Positions 51,260 to 61,504 of a stretch of DNA of 64,000 nucleotides are shown one piece after another. The position numbers and the translations under genes were made by a program. The notes under the pieces are model-generated. The model searched no databases. It worked only from the letters and a program-made list of their open reading frames with translations, and was not told the DNA's origin. Within the stretch, counting starts at the first letter, position 1. Each line of letters begins with the position of its first letter. Origin of the DNA: Zymoseptoria tritici IPO323 (Eukaryota; Ascomycota; Dothideomycetes; Mycosphaerellales; Mycosphaerellaceae); contig NC_018216.1 of NCBI RefSeq assembly GCF_000219625.1, forward strand, positions 868,001-932,000, read 5' to 3'.

Positions 51260-51560
51260 CCGCGCCTACGTATAGACGGTTTTAAATAGCCCTTTTTGCC
51301 TCCTCCTTAGTAGCAAAACCTACTAGAACTGTCGCTCTAGTAAGAGTCCTTCTTCTCTCTTTGTTTGTTAGCTAAATCGGGGTGCCTGCGAGTTTAAGAC
51401 CTCTATTAAAGGTCTTAATTTCTTATTAAATGTCCTGTAGGCCCGTTAGCGTGTTAAAGTTCGCGGTCGAGACGCCGTAGACTACGACCTTATGCCAGAG
51501 AGAGTCCTCTATTACCTGTGCCTCGCCTACGATATCGGTAACCTTAGTAAGGCTATCGAT
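51260..51560 (-). pseudogene. LINE ORF1 (gag-like) C-terminal remnant
   Basis: Minus-strand reading gives a segment starting near LWHKVVVYGVSTANFNTL, followed by an EIKTFNRGLKLAGTPI block and VLVGFATKEEAKRAI. These correspond to the region before the zinc knuckles in Tad1-type ORF1 proteins. Stops are present at CA/TG-derived positions. Sequence further 5' is missing because the element ends at 51611. Confidence 0.65.
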
Positions 51561-51611
51561 TGTTCGTTAGCGGGCTTTCTCTGTTGCAAAGTTTAGGACA
51601 ATGTTACCCCG

Positions 51612-51624
51612 CGGCACACCCTGT
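51612..51624. repeat. target-site duplication, right copy (13 bp)
   Basis: An exact copy of CGGCACACCCTGT (see 47720-47732). The uninterrupted ancestral site would read from 47732 directly into CCTGGCCAGG at 51625. Confidence 0.9.
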
Positions 51625-53550
51625 CCTGGCCAGGTCCATCTGGTGATTTCGATACCATGTCAAGACTGCAAAGACATGATCCGATCACATTATCACAATC
51701 CTCATCACAACCTACTAAGCGACCACAGCAAGGTACATGCTCTGCCCTCGTCAGGAGATTTCGGGAAATCGAGCACCGATCAGTGTCTTGTGTTCCAGAT
51801 TATGAATGGCAGTCATAAGCCATGCCCACCTCCGCAAAGGCCCCGGCATTTTGGGGACACACCTCCGTAGATACCAACAGACGCTTAGTACGCTGGCCAT
51901 TCGATCAAGAGGCAGCGTACCAGTCTCACGGCGTCGATCCGACGACAAGACCAAGCTGGCCCGCCAATCGCTTTCCAGATCTGTCTTTCATATTTCTCTT
52001 CCGCAGATCGACGTGGACCGGTGGTGTCGCCAATGATGTCCGGCTTCTGCTGTACGAAGGGTGCACACTCTATGTGTGTCGCCGAGAACGAGAGATGCCT
52101 TCGACGAATGAAGTATATGCCTCCGTCTAACCAAGACAGTTACTCGCAATGTGACGGCCACCGGTGAGACGAGAAGTGGGGTCGGCATTTTCGGGTTTTG
52201 CTTGTGCATGCAGGTACGGGTACGGCGGAATGATGATCCTCGCTGTTAGTGGTGTCACCCTGAGACCTCGTGGAGAGGCACAGTCTAGGAAGAACCGACA
52301 GCGCAGGCAGGACCACGTCGTCGAGCCTTGCGAGGACCTCTCCTGACAGGTGCTCAACTTCTGTTCTGGCGCTCCCAATATACATCATCGACGAGAGACT
52401 GGCGGTGTACATATCGCGAAATCGACGGTCTCATCAGATCCAGAGCTCCGAATGATCAGCGTAGATCGACATCAAAGAGCTTCGAGAAGATGTACATCGT
52501 ACCTCGCGGAGAATAAACTGTACATGTGGTACCGATGGCTGCCGTAAATCTCCATCGACGCAGTGCATGGCGTAGCTGCTCGATGCGGAGCTGCAGGCCC
52601 GACAGCCTGTTTGAAGTCTGGCCAGTGAAAAGCGATATACAAGCGGCACTTTCGGTGTCGACCTGCGGGATATTTGACAAGACTATTGGCAAATCTCACC
52701 CGCATCTGCACCTCGGTCCGTAGGGGTGACCCTACTTTTCGAAGCATCGATGTTCATCGATGGGCACTATCAATATCATCCACCCCCGGACCTGGTCGAA
52801 GGTAGCTTCCATACCCGACAGGATGGCAGTCTCGCTGCTCACGCTGCTGTGAGACCAAGGATCCCATGGCCCTGGGCATATCGATGCTGGGCAGAGCGAA
52901 CTCTAAGCGTGGCTGAAACGTAAGCAGATGTCTACATGCCACCTTGGCCCGCTGCCGCTCAACACGTCTCCAAGGATGCCCTCGTGGGCAACACTCGGTT
53001 TTCGCATGGCGACGTCGACACGCAGCTCCCTGAGCGCTGAACATGTGGAGAAGGACAGTCGCCTTGGAGGGGTGGGCCGTGGAGCCGCCATGGCCAACAA
53101 GGCTGCAACGGCGTGAGTCTAAAAGTGAACTGTCTATCCCCTACTGGGTACAGTCTCTGCATACCCTGAGGGTAAGTGCAGTAGTCGTACTGGGATTAGC
53201 CATAGCGCGCGTGCCTCCTGATGGCCTTCTTGTCTTCTCATGATCCTGCGCACAGCGATGCTAATTTGCGTGGTGTCCCAGCAGCGACGTTTAACATGGG
53301 CCACGGCGTACTTTTCCCATAGCCGTATCCCCCCATCGCCTACACAGTCGACGAGTCGTCGTCTCGTTTAACTGTCCCCACGCAGTTCCTGCATGCCTCG
53401 ACGTTCGACAAGGGCCTCGACAGCCACTGTCTCGCCTGCCTAGTACCTACTGCGACTCTAAACTCTAAAGCGCCAGACCTGGGCTGCCACGCGTGGCGGC
53501 GCCGGAATTGGCTGGGCGTCGACCTGCCCGGCCCTCCACCTCGCCCGTCT
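51625..53550. other. 1.9 kb gene-poor right flank of the LINE
   Basis: Many frames of 60-100 codons overlap on both strands, for example an ATG frame at 51822-52130, but none shows a domain, a spliceable partner or protein-like composition. Base composition is ordinary, without the TA-rich RIP signature. The last part contains the promoter of the Far1-like gene, with a TSS-like pyrimidine stretch before 53551. Confidence 0.45.
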
Positions 53551-56500
53551 ATGTCTGCCGAACAACCCCTCCTCTGGTACGCTCAATCACCTCCTCCTCG
53601 TCCACCCCTCGGGACTCCGGATCAGCAGCGCACGCGCAAAGAGCGCTTTACGAGTCAAGCGATTTCACAATTGCCGGCGGGTGCGGGACAGCTCGAACGC
53701 AGGCCAACTCTATCCAAGAGGGCCGGGAGATTTGGGGGTATCAGAGTCAGTCTGAAAGACCTTGGTATGTTTCCTTCTCGATGGCGTCCTCCATTCTTGT
53801 TACAACCCAGGCACAACGTTATCATGTCTCACTGCAACAAAGCACCCATGGCTGACCGCACGGCGTCGTGTCTTAGGCTCCGGGCAAGGCCAAGGTTGTT
53901 CAAAGTGGCTGCGATTGAATTGCTCAACTTCGAAAGCCTCGCTCAGACCAGTGACTTCTCCGGACCGAACTACCAGTTCGCCACTTCTCGAGGAGCCCGC
54001 GCTGTGCCGTTCTCAAAGTCTATCATCGCATCAGGCTTCAAGCGACATGTTCATTGCCCAGAATGTGCGCCGGCGTGAGCGGACCTTCATCGGCAGCTCA
54101 TGCGCTGCATGCGAGGAGCCATTGGAGCATATGCTGCGTGGCGAACGCGTCCTTCAATTGACCTGTGGTCACATTTCCCACGAGGCTTGCTTCTACGAGT
54201 ACATCAAGGAGTTTCAAGCGCAGACGTGTCCAACATGCGACCAGCCGCTTGGAGTTGACACGAGCCGTGGCGGCAACATCGACTTCGACAACATCAACAA
54301 ATTGTTCCAGTCAGCCCAGCCCAATGCGAAGCTCCATCAGCAAGCATCGCTGAACACACTGTCGACACGTTGTCCCTCGTCTGGAGATAAGACGTTTGGA
54401 TCTAGTGTCACACCGACTCAGCAGACCGACACTCGGAGGCCTTCGCGGGACCATTTACTACCGGAGGAACTGCAGTCGCCGACGTCTACTCCGTCCCAGT
54501 ATCGCTCTTGCCATACTCGGAATGAGACTGAAGATAGTTCAGCGCTCTCGCGAGACCATAGCGAAGCCCTCGCGGACTCCGAGTTCAGACCACAAGACCC
54601 GGACCTGCAATCGATTATGACCTCAGCCTCGCGAACAGTGCCAAAGAATCCAATACCGACGCCAATTGTGACGGTCCGAAGCGAGTTCCCAACTTTGACA
54701 AAGTCCCGGCACCTGCAAAGCCTGACCTGCCTGATCACCGTCGAAGTTCCCGAGGGTAAATGGAATCCTCAGCCAGAAGACATCCGGAGCCCACCACTCG
54801 TACCATCCACAATTTCTCAGGAGCCATATCGGCCAACGAGATTTGTTCGCTCGCCAAAGATCCCACGACCTGTTGATAGTATTCACGAAGACACGGGCTT
54901 CGAGGAGGCCAAGGAAGAACTTCTCAACCGCGTGGAAAACTGGCATGGACTGGAATTCGATCGATTCGGGAAACTGCTCCTTCACGGCCTTGTGTCTGTG
55001 GGCAAGGATCGAAACACTTGGCAGGAATTGCAGTGCTATCTTTTCAGCGAGATGCTGATATGCGTCAAGGAGAAGAGAGTGCCCGCCACGGCCTCTTCAC
55101 GCGACAGACCTACTACCACCCGTTGGACACTCAAGGGCTCAATACTGATAAGAAAACATCTAGAAGATGTCGAGGTGGTGGACGAAAACGTTCTGGCACT
55201 GAGTCTATCGGTCGCCGAACTGCCAGCTTTCAACCTACGCTTCGCCGACATGGAGCAGCTAGAAGTTTGGCGTACAGCTCTGAAGAACATCTACCAACCC
55301 GAAACTCCCACGCCGACCTCGCCGGTCCATAACTTTGAGCGGGAAAATTCTGGCACCGACGACGACGAGTATAGCATGCCGCGGACCGCTCGCCATATAT
55401 CCTCGATCCGCTCGTCAGGCTGGCCCGGAGATCATTCTCCAGGAACAGCCCCGACAGAGTACAGCACAGCTCGTGTCAGAGATACGCATCCTTCAAGAAT
55501 ACACATCCCTCTCGATGTTGTTGTCGTCATTCCCGTCTCGTCTTCCATGCAAGGCCTCAAAGTCGACCTGCTTCGAGACGCCTTGAGATTCCTCATCTCC
55601 AACCTGGGCGAACGGGATCGCCTTGGAATAGTCACGTTCGGCTCCGGTGGTGGCGGCGTGTCATTAGTGGGCCTTTCCAACAAGTCATGGAGTGGCTGGT
55701 CCCAAGGGCTGGAAGCGGTTCGACCCATCGCTCACAAAAACATGCGATCCGATGTCGTCGAGGGAGCAAACGGTGCGATGGATATGCTCATGCAGCGCAA
55801 GACCGTCAACGCCCTCTCCCAGATCGTACTCATCAGCGACTCTGCAACATCCGACAACGAAGGCGTCGACTTTGTCGTTTCACGAGCCGAAGCGGCAAAG
55901 ATATCGATATACTCCTTCGGCCTGGGTTTGACTCACAAGCCCGACGCGATGGTGGAGATGTCGACACGGACCAAAGCTAGCTATACCTACGTCAAGGACT
56001 GGATGATGCTACGGGAGTGCTTGGCCGGATGCCTGGGTGCTCTTCAATCCACATCACACCAGAACGTGAAGATGAAGCTGCGTCTTCCGGAAGGCTCCCC
56101 GGCCAAGTTTGTGAAAATCAACGGCGCGCTACAAATCACGAAGCGTGCTACGGGACGTGATGCGGAGGTGCTGCTCGGCGACTTGCGATTCGGCGACAAG
56201 CGTGAGGTCCTGGTACAATTGGCCGTGCAGCCAGATAGCTCTGCCCCTGATGCGGCACCGGCAGACCCGTGGGACAATATGGTGTCCGGACTGGAAGCCA
56301 TGAGCTCCATAGAGCAGGACTCAGTCCGAGGATTCTCCATCGAAGAGCTGCCACTCCTCCAGGCTGACCTGGTCTGGGGAGACCTCCTACAGGACGGCCA
56401 CATCACTCAACTTCCTCGACCATCGCTCCTGGCAATAACGGTGCTCCCTCCCAAATCCCGGAACAGCTACCACTCATCCACACCACTCATCCCGCCTCAC

Positions 56501-57097
56501 CCTTCAGTGGTACAACGCCGCATGGAACTCCTAACCTCCGACATGCTCTCCCGCGCCCTCGGTCTCGTCGCACGCGGCCAACACGAACGCGCCCAACACC
56601 TCCTGACAGAAACCCGCTCCATCCTCAAAGGTCTCGGCAAAGGCGGTTTGCCCGCTCTCCCAACCGCCACACCTCCACCAAACTACGCCCTTCCACCGAC
56701 TCCTTCAACCAACGGCCCCCGGGCCTCCCCGACCTCTCCCAGCGATACCTCCTTCCCCAACCCACCCAAGTCCACATCTGCTTTACCTACAACCCACGAC
56801 TTCGTCAAGACCTTCTCCTCCTCCTCCTCCGCCGCCGACATCGACAAAGCCACCATGGAAGCTCTGGATAACGAACTGCAGACAAGTCTGGAATATATTC
56901 TGCACCCGCAGGTTTTCGCTCGAGACGCCCGCAAGGCGATGCTACAGGCGATTGGCACGATCAGTTCGCAGCGGGGTTTTACGTTTCGTACGGGATCGGA
57001 GTCACTATGGGCGGCGAGGATACCGGGTGTACGGCGATTGACGGAACGGAGTCGGGTGTGGCGGGACGTTAGTGATAGAGCGCTGGTGGAGGAGTGA
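53551..57097 (+). CDS. RING-PH-vWA scaffold-like protein (Far1/Ste5 architecture)
   Basis: Two exons, 53551-53764 and 53877-57097, give 1144 residues. The 112 nt intron has a GTATGT donor, a GCTGAC branch site and a TTAG acceptor, and joins VSLKDL to GSGQGQG in phase. A RING-H2 finger lies at residues 147-192 (CAAC, then CGHISH and CPTC). A PH-like domain spans about 430-545, from FGKLLLHG to EVWRTALKNIY. A vWA domain spans about 613-846. Its metal site is degenerate: VVVVIPVSSSM has Pro where D-x-S-x-S proteins have the Asp. The same order, RING then PH then vWA, is the hallmark of the yeast pheromone-MAPK scaffolds Far1 and Ste5. The C-terminus is Ser/Pro-rich with a final helical part. A scaffold or ubiquitin-ligase role in signalling is inferred from architecture. 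Confidence 0.85.
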
Positions 57098-57587
57098 GGG
57101 CTAGCTGTCTGTTTTGCTTACTCTCAGATGATGCTCGGCACTGCGAGATTGCACAATTGGCGACATGTAAAGGACCGGAAAAAGGAGAGGAAAACTGGAA
57201 GCCGCCTGCAGCATTTTGCATCGACGAAAGGATGAGTGGACATGGCGGCGAGGCCCAAGGCCCGATAGTCACACTAGACATGTCGAGATCTGGGTTGTCC
57301 GCCAACGGCACAGCACGGAAGTGCATTGTGCTGCAGATGTATAGAAACAAGGGAGCATCGTGCTCATCGCATGGAATGGCATTTTCGTTATGTGTCCTTA
57401 GCCCGAGCTTGCTCGAAGAACTATCAAAATATACCAAAAGGTGACTTTCCCAAGAACAGGTCGTGAAAGCGCAACCCATGCATTCGCCCGTTCTCCTGCA
57501 GCATAGACGTGACGCCTTGCCGTTGATCGCTGTATTTTCAGCCGCCGACATAGGTAGGATCAGAGGCCACGATCAGCCTTCCGAATC
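57098..57587. other. convergent intergenic region
   Basis: This 490 bp stretch lies between the Far1-like gene and the converging hydrolase gene. It presumably holds both 3' UTRs. Frames of about 115-160 codons on either strand have no domain. Confidence 0.45.
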
Positions 57588-58797
57588 CTAATGCGCCTTC
57601 AAAAACTGCAGCATCTGCTGGAACGCCTCCTTCTGCTTAGCTTTGATGTTCTCATCCTCATAGTCTCCCAGCACCGCGAACCCGTGCGGCACACCAGGGT
57701 ACACATGCACCTCATGCTCAACACCCTTTTCCTGCAGCTTCTTCACACCCGCATCGCGCACATGATCCGGGAACAGACTGTCGTCCTCCACCGCCACGAT
57801 CCCAACCGGCACAGTACAGTTCTCCATATCCGCCACCGTGACCTGCGTCCCATGTGCGATGACACCAGCTTTGATCCGTGGTCCCTTCTTGACCATTCCT
57901 TCTTCAGCCTTCGCCTCCGTCGACTTCTGCCCCGCCGCGACGTCGTCGTGGAGTTCTGATCCCAACAGGAGGACGTACCTCGCTCCGAAGCAGTATCCAG
58001 CAGCGTAGATCCCGTTCCCGTGTGCCACTGCATCGGCGAACTCTTCCTTGATGGCGGAGATGACGTTGTTGAGGATCGGAAGGACTTTGGATTCGGTGTG
58101 GCGTGCGAGCCACATGTCGATTGTGAATGATTTGGCGACGGAGGCGACGCCCAACTTGACTTGTTCGATTATGCTGGGGCTTGTTTCGGCGGCCGCGGTC
58201 TGCGTGGTTGAGGTGGAGGATGCTGGGTCGCCAGCGAATCTGAGGGATGTATTAGTCTAGGAGAAGGGGAAGGGTATGGGTGAGAGCATGCTCACTGATC
58301 AGGCATGACGACGAGGAATCCCTCTTCGGCATACTTGTCCGCTTGGATCTGGTTGTTCTTGCTGTGGAGTCCCGTGCCCCCCGTGAGCAATAGCAGTAGC
58401 TTGCATGGAGAGTGAGGGTAGTCGGCCGGCTTTGCGATGTATGCTTCCACGTCGTTGAGCTTAGCGATTTCCTGCAATGTCGTCGTCTCAGCTTGTGTTC
58501 ATGGTCGTGGTATTATGACAGTTCAGATCGTACGCCAGTTGGTTGCACGCCAGACGCTGTTCATCGGTCAGCCTTTCTTCTCTTTCTGCTCCTTCTCTTG
58601 GTCAGACTTGCGAGTGGGTCGATCTGTCGTGCAGTGTTCCTGAAATGTCGATAAGTATGTACCGTGTAGACATGCTTCCGTCTAAAGCTTACTCCCATGC
58701 TTGCGGCGCCTTGATCAGGTTTCGAATCGTCTGGGACAGCTGTGTCCTCCTGCGCGTCGCTCTCAGGCGCTCGGGTCGCAAGGTCTTCGTCCGCCAT
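57588..58797 (-). CDS. dienelactone hydrolase family protein
   Basis: Four exons, 58797-58693, 58639-58612, 58491-58296 and 58239-57588, give 326 residues. Intron 1 is 53 nt (GTAAGC...CAG) and intron 3 is 56 nt (GTGAGC...CAG). Intron 2 (58492-58611, 120 nt) appears to use a GC donor (GCAAGT) and an AAG acceptor. This choice gives GEHCTTDRPTPETTTLQEIAK, which fits the conserved start of fungal DLH-like proteins (EHC-x-x-DRPTP, then KLNDV). The alpha/beta-hydrolase fold follows: LLLLLTGGTGLHS, the nucleophile elbow GYCFGARY with Cys as nucleophile, an acid in EDDSLFP, and the His in VPHGFAVLG. The family hydrolyses lactones or thioesters; substrates of this fungal clade are mostly unknown. There is no targeting signal, and it is probably cytosolic. 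Confidence 0.9.
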
Positions 58798-59370
58798 GTT
58801 GATGTGTTTGTTTGTATACACGAATCGGTGAGCTTTAGAAGGTCGTCAGCGGGGTTCAACTCAAGCAAGGCACGGCCGTTGCTGAGTCAGGGAGCAGTTG
58901 CCGCATTAGGAAAGCCTGTCAGGCGCGCAGGTGAGGTGGGAATATGTGGAACATCCGTTAGTGTCCGTGGTCAAGTGACCAATCAATGGAAAGCCACTTT
59001 CGTCAGACAGCCTGTCAAGATATGTACGAAGAATGCTGAGGCCCTGAATACTTACGCTACCGTGCGTCGATTCAAGGCCAATGAGGCACTCGGTCTACTA
59101 GTGTGACAGCAGAGAGCCTGTCAAGCTGTCGGACTCTTGCAGCTGCTCTTCAGAGCTTCAGAGTTGTTCTTGCCAGCCCAGCACGATCCCTTCACGGTCG
59201 ACCTGCCGTTGATCGATCAAGACTTCGACGTATCCGAGATCTACCTAGGTAGTCAATGATCTACGATAGCAGCAAACGAATAGAAACACCACATGCAACA
59301 TGTCCATGACAACAGGTCAGCATGACCGCCAAAACCACCTCACCATGAACCCAGATCCCCCCTCCTCCCA
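58798..59370. promoter_or_regulatory. divergent intergenic region
   Basis: This 573 bp stretch lies between the hydrolase start and the divergent gene at 59371. It contains two promoters and no supported gene. Confidence 0.4.
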
Positions 59371-60135
59371 ATGCTTCTCAACAACGAACCTCCCAGCAGC
59401 GCCTACATCATCAACCTCTTCTCCTACCACAACCTCCCCACCACAATAGACGAACCATCAATCGATCTCTTCCTCCGTCTCCACCTCCTCGACTGCAGAA
59501 ACGCCTTGACCTGCATCTTCAACACTCACGATCCCAATGCCAGCCCATGTGGAGGTGAGCGATGTCGACTCCCTCTCTTCACTGACCATCGCGAATTCTG
59601 CCTCGCTTTCAACAAGTTCTACGACGATGCTGAGGACGCGGGGTTGCGCCCTCATCTCTTGCGGGCAGAACTGCTGAAGCTGATCAAGCTCGCGCTCTGT
59701 CGAGAACATGCCCATCAACCAGGCGCCGCCGAGAAGATGTCCGAAAGAATGTCGGTGGCCGTCGAAAGATGGCAGTGTCGTCGGATTTTCAAGGCCACGC
59801 CGGCTGGGAGGTCGGGTACGCCGGTTGAGGAACGACCTGCGTCGATTCGGCTGTCTAGACTCTTCTCTACGACGCGGAGTCCGGGTGCTGTTCCTCAGCG
59901 GCCGCGAGTTGGATTGGATCCGAGTAAGCCGTATTATTTTGAGAGTCATTGGGATCCTCCGATTGAGTATCCAGAGTCGGAGAGCGAGTCTTCTGAGCCG
60001 GGAGTAGCAGATGAGAGCGGGGCCAAAGGTGGAGACCAGAAGGCAGAGGAGGAGGAGGATGATGAACCTGATATATCGTTCCCCGGCGGTTGCCAAAAGA
60101 CGGTTCCTCATCGTGGGAACCGGTGGAGCTTGTGA
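59371..60135 (+). CDS. hypothetical protein, 254 aa
   Basis: One ATG frame of 254 codons; the family is not recognised. The first 130 residues look folded: hydrophobic strand and helix segments (AYIINLFSYHNLP, LFLRLHLLDC) and five Cys with several His (CRNALTCIF, CGGERCRLPLFTDHREFC). These could form a metal site, but I see no named motif. A helical segment (LLRAELLKLIKLALC) follows. The C-terminal half is disordered, with an acidic stretch (EYPESESESSEPG) and an Asp/Glu run before the end. The frame converges with sps19, leaving about 50 bp between stop codons. Confidence 0.6.
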   Translation: MLLNNEPPSSAYIINLFSYHNLPTTIDEPSIDLFLRLHLLDCRNALTCIFNTHDPNASPCGGERCRLPLFTDHREFCLAFNKFYDDAEDAGLRPHLLRAELLKLIKLALCREHAHQPGAAEKMSERMSVAVERWQCRRIFKATPAGRSGTPVEERPASIRLSRLFSTTRSPGAVPQRPRVGLDPSKPYYFESHWDPPIEYPESESESSEPGVADESGAKGGDQKAEEEEDDEPDISFPGGCQKTVPHRGNRWSL

Positions 60136-60185
60136 TGTCGCACACTCGAGTCTATGCGATCGTAGTCAATCATTCCATTCATCAT

Positions 60186-61130
60186 CTACAGCTTCGCCTT
60201 CCTCCCACTCTTGACGCCTTCAACCGCCTTCCCTGAGATCAAGAAATCCGGATACGCCCATCCCTTCTCGGCCGCCCCACTCGTCCTCCAATGCCCACCA
60301 TCCACCACCAAAACATTCCCATTCACATAGCTCCCCGCCTCTGAGAACACATACACGGTCGCATCCGCAATCTCTCTCGCCTCTCCCCACCTCCCGATCG
60401 GAATCGCCTTCGCGCTCGCCTTTGCCGACTCCGGGTCCTGCTTCGCCAAGCGCTCCATGCCCTCTGTGCCCCGAATCGGTCCCGGTGTGATGACATTACT
60501 CGTGACGCCCAACGGTCCGTACTCGATCGCCACGGCGTGTGAGATTTGATCGACTGCCGCCTTCGCCGCCGCTGCGTGAGCTTGTAATGGAGCACCTCTG
60601 TAGTGGAACGAGGCGGAGATGAAGATCAAGCGTCCGCCTGTTCCGTTTCGTGAAGGCTTGCCCGTGTTGGGGTACTTCTTCGCGCTCTCGACGAGATGTG
60701 GCAGCACGGCTTTCGCAGTGTTGTATGATCCCAAAGTGTCAATGTCCATGACCGTCTTGAATGCATTGGCAGAGAGCTGGCTCAGCGGCGCAAGAAAGTT
60801 GCCCGCTGCACCGGCAATGGCAAAGTCGATTGATCCCAGCTCTTTCGCACATCGTTTCGCTGCCTCCTCGAGGAGCTTGGGATCTCGTACGTCCACGCCA
60901 CCTTGGCCGATGACTTTTGAGCCCGAGCGTGCGGTTGTGAGGTCTTTGGCCATGGCCTCGGTCTTTTCGTGGTTGCGGCCGACGATGTAGGCGTTACCGC
61001 CCAGGGCGACGAAGGCGCGGACTTGGAGCGAGCAGATTGAGCCGGCTCCGCCTGTGCAGAAGAGGACTTTGTTGGTGAAGATGCCGTCGCGCCAGACATC
61101 GCTGATGTATTCTTCGCGTGGGACCGGCAT
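60186..61130 (-). CDS. sps19: peroxisomal 2,4-dienoyl-CoA reductase
   Basis: A 314-residue frame with no intron. It is a short-chain dehydrogenase with the NADPH motif TGGAGSIC (residues 26-33) and the NAG-equivalent IAGAAGNFLAP. The segment AHAAAAKAAVD holds the catalytic Lys but lacks the usual SDR Tyr, which is characteristic of the dienoyl-CoA reductase branch (Sps19/DECR2). ITPGPIRGTEG and the final VDGGHW also fit. The protein ends in AKL, a canonical peroxisomal targeting tripeptide variant of SKL. It reduces 2,4-dienoyl-CoA intermediates so that unsaturated fatty acids with even-position double bonds can be beta-oxidised. The length (314) is close to yeast Sps19 (292). The divergent neighbour is the Atg33-like gene. 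Confidence 0.95.
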   Translation of the reverse strand: MPVPREEYISDVWRDGIFTNKVLFCTGGAGSICSLQVRAFVALGGNAYIVGRNHEKTEAMAKDLTTARSGSKVIGQGGVDVRDPKLLEEAAKRCAKELGSIDFAIAGAAGNFLAPLSQLSANAFKTVMDIDTLGSYNTAKAVLPHLVESAKKYPNTGKPSRNGTGGRLIFISASFHYRGAPLQAHAAAAKAAVDQISHAVAIEYGPLGVTSNVITPGPIRGTEGMERLAKQDPESAKASAKAIPIGRWGEAREIADATVYVFSEAGSYVNGNVLVVDGGHWRTSGAAEKGWAYPDFLISGKAVEGVKSGRKAKL

Positions 61131-61504
61131 GACTATGATGAGGTGAGGAAAGTGTGTTGGGAGAAGAGGAGGATTTGAGTGAGAGTGCGAATGTGCTCAA
61201 GTGGAGCATCGCCAGGATCGAGTCAGATCGTACCTCACTTGGTCTGGTCGTGTTTTCGGTGAAGACTTGCCGACAGTTGATCGAGTTCCGTGTTTCCCTC
61301 TTACCCCAGATCGTTTCTCGATCCACCGCGTCATACTCGGCTGTCCCGCCCGAGCCCTGGAAGCTTCTCCTCCGCTTGTCTGGTGCTGTGCTGGCTTGGC
61401 TTCACTCGATCGTCCATCCGCCCGCACGACATCACACCACCAAACAAACACGAACTACCTATCCTATCGAATACCTCAACAACCACACGTCACAACCACC
61501 CACC
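61131..61504. promoter_or_regulatory. bidirectional promoter, sps19 / atg33-like
   Basis: 374 bp separate the divergent start codons. Reads into a CT-rich leader with ACAACC and CCACC blocks just upstream of 61505, typical of fungal 5' UTRs. Oleate-response elements could be expected for sps19, but I could not identify one with confidence. Confidence 0.5.

Larger units (their letters stand above)
47733..51611 (-). mobile_element. RIP-mutated, 5'-truncated Tad1-like LINE retrotransposon
   Basis: A 3879 bp element on the minus strand is bounded by a perfect 13 bp target-site duplication. Its 3' end carries a short tail: read on the minus strand this is an AAAC repeat, on the plus strand TTTG (47733-47758). 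Reading the minus strand from 51.6 kb down gives the C-terminal part of an ORF1 (gag-like) protein, an apurinic-type endonuclease, a reverse transcriptase and a C-terminal Cys/His segment, in the order expected for Tad1/I-type LINEs. All are broken by many TAG and TAA stops. CA and TG dinucleotides are almost absent from about 47.9 to 51.5 kb and TA is greatly increased, the classical RIP outcome. Full-length Tad1-like elements are about 7 kb, so the 5' part was lost, most likely by incomplete reverse transcription. Confidence 0.9.

Noticed and set aside
47720..51624. Possible LTR retrotransposon instead of a LINE
   Set aside because: No long terminal repeats are present, only a 13 bp duplication; the endonuclease GDFN motif before the RT and the simple-repeat tail fit a LINE.
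51822..52130. 102-codon ATG frame beside the LINE
   Set aside because: Overlaps several equally long frames in a gene-poor stretch, with no domain or composition signal.
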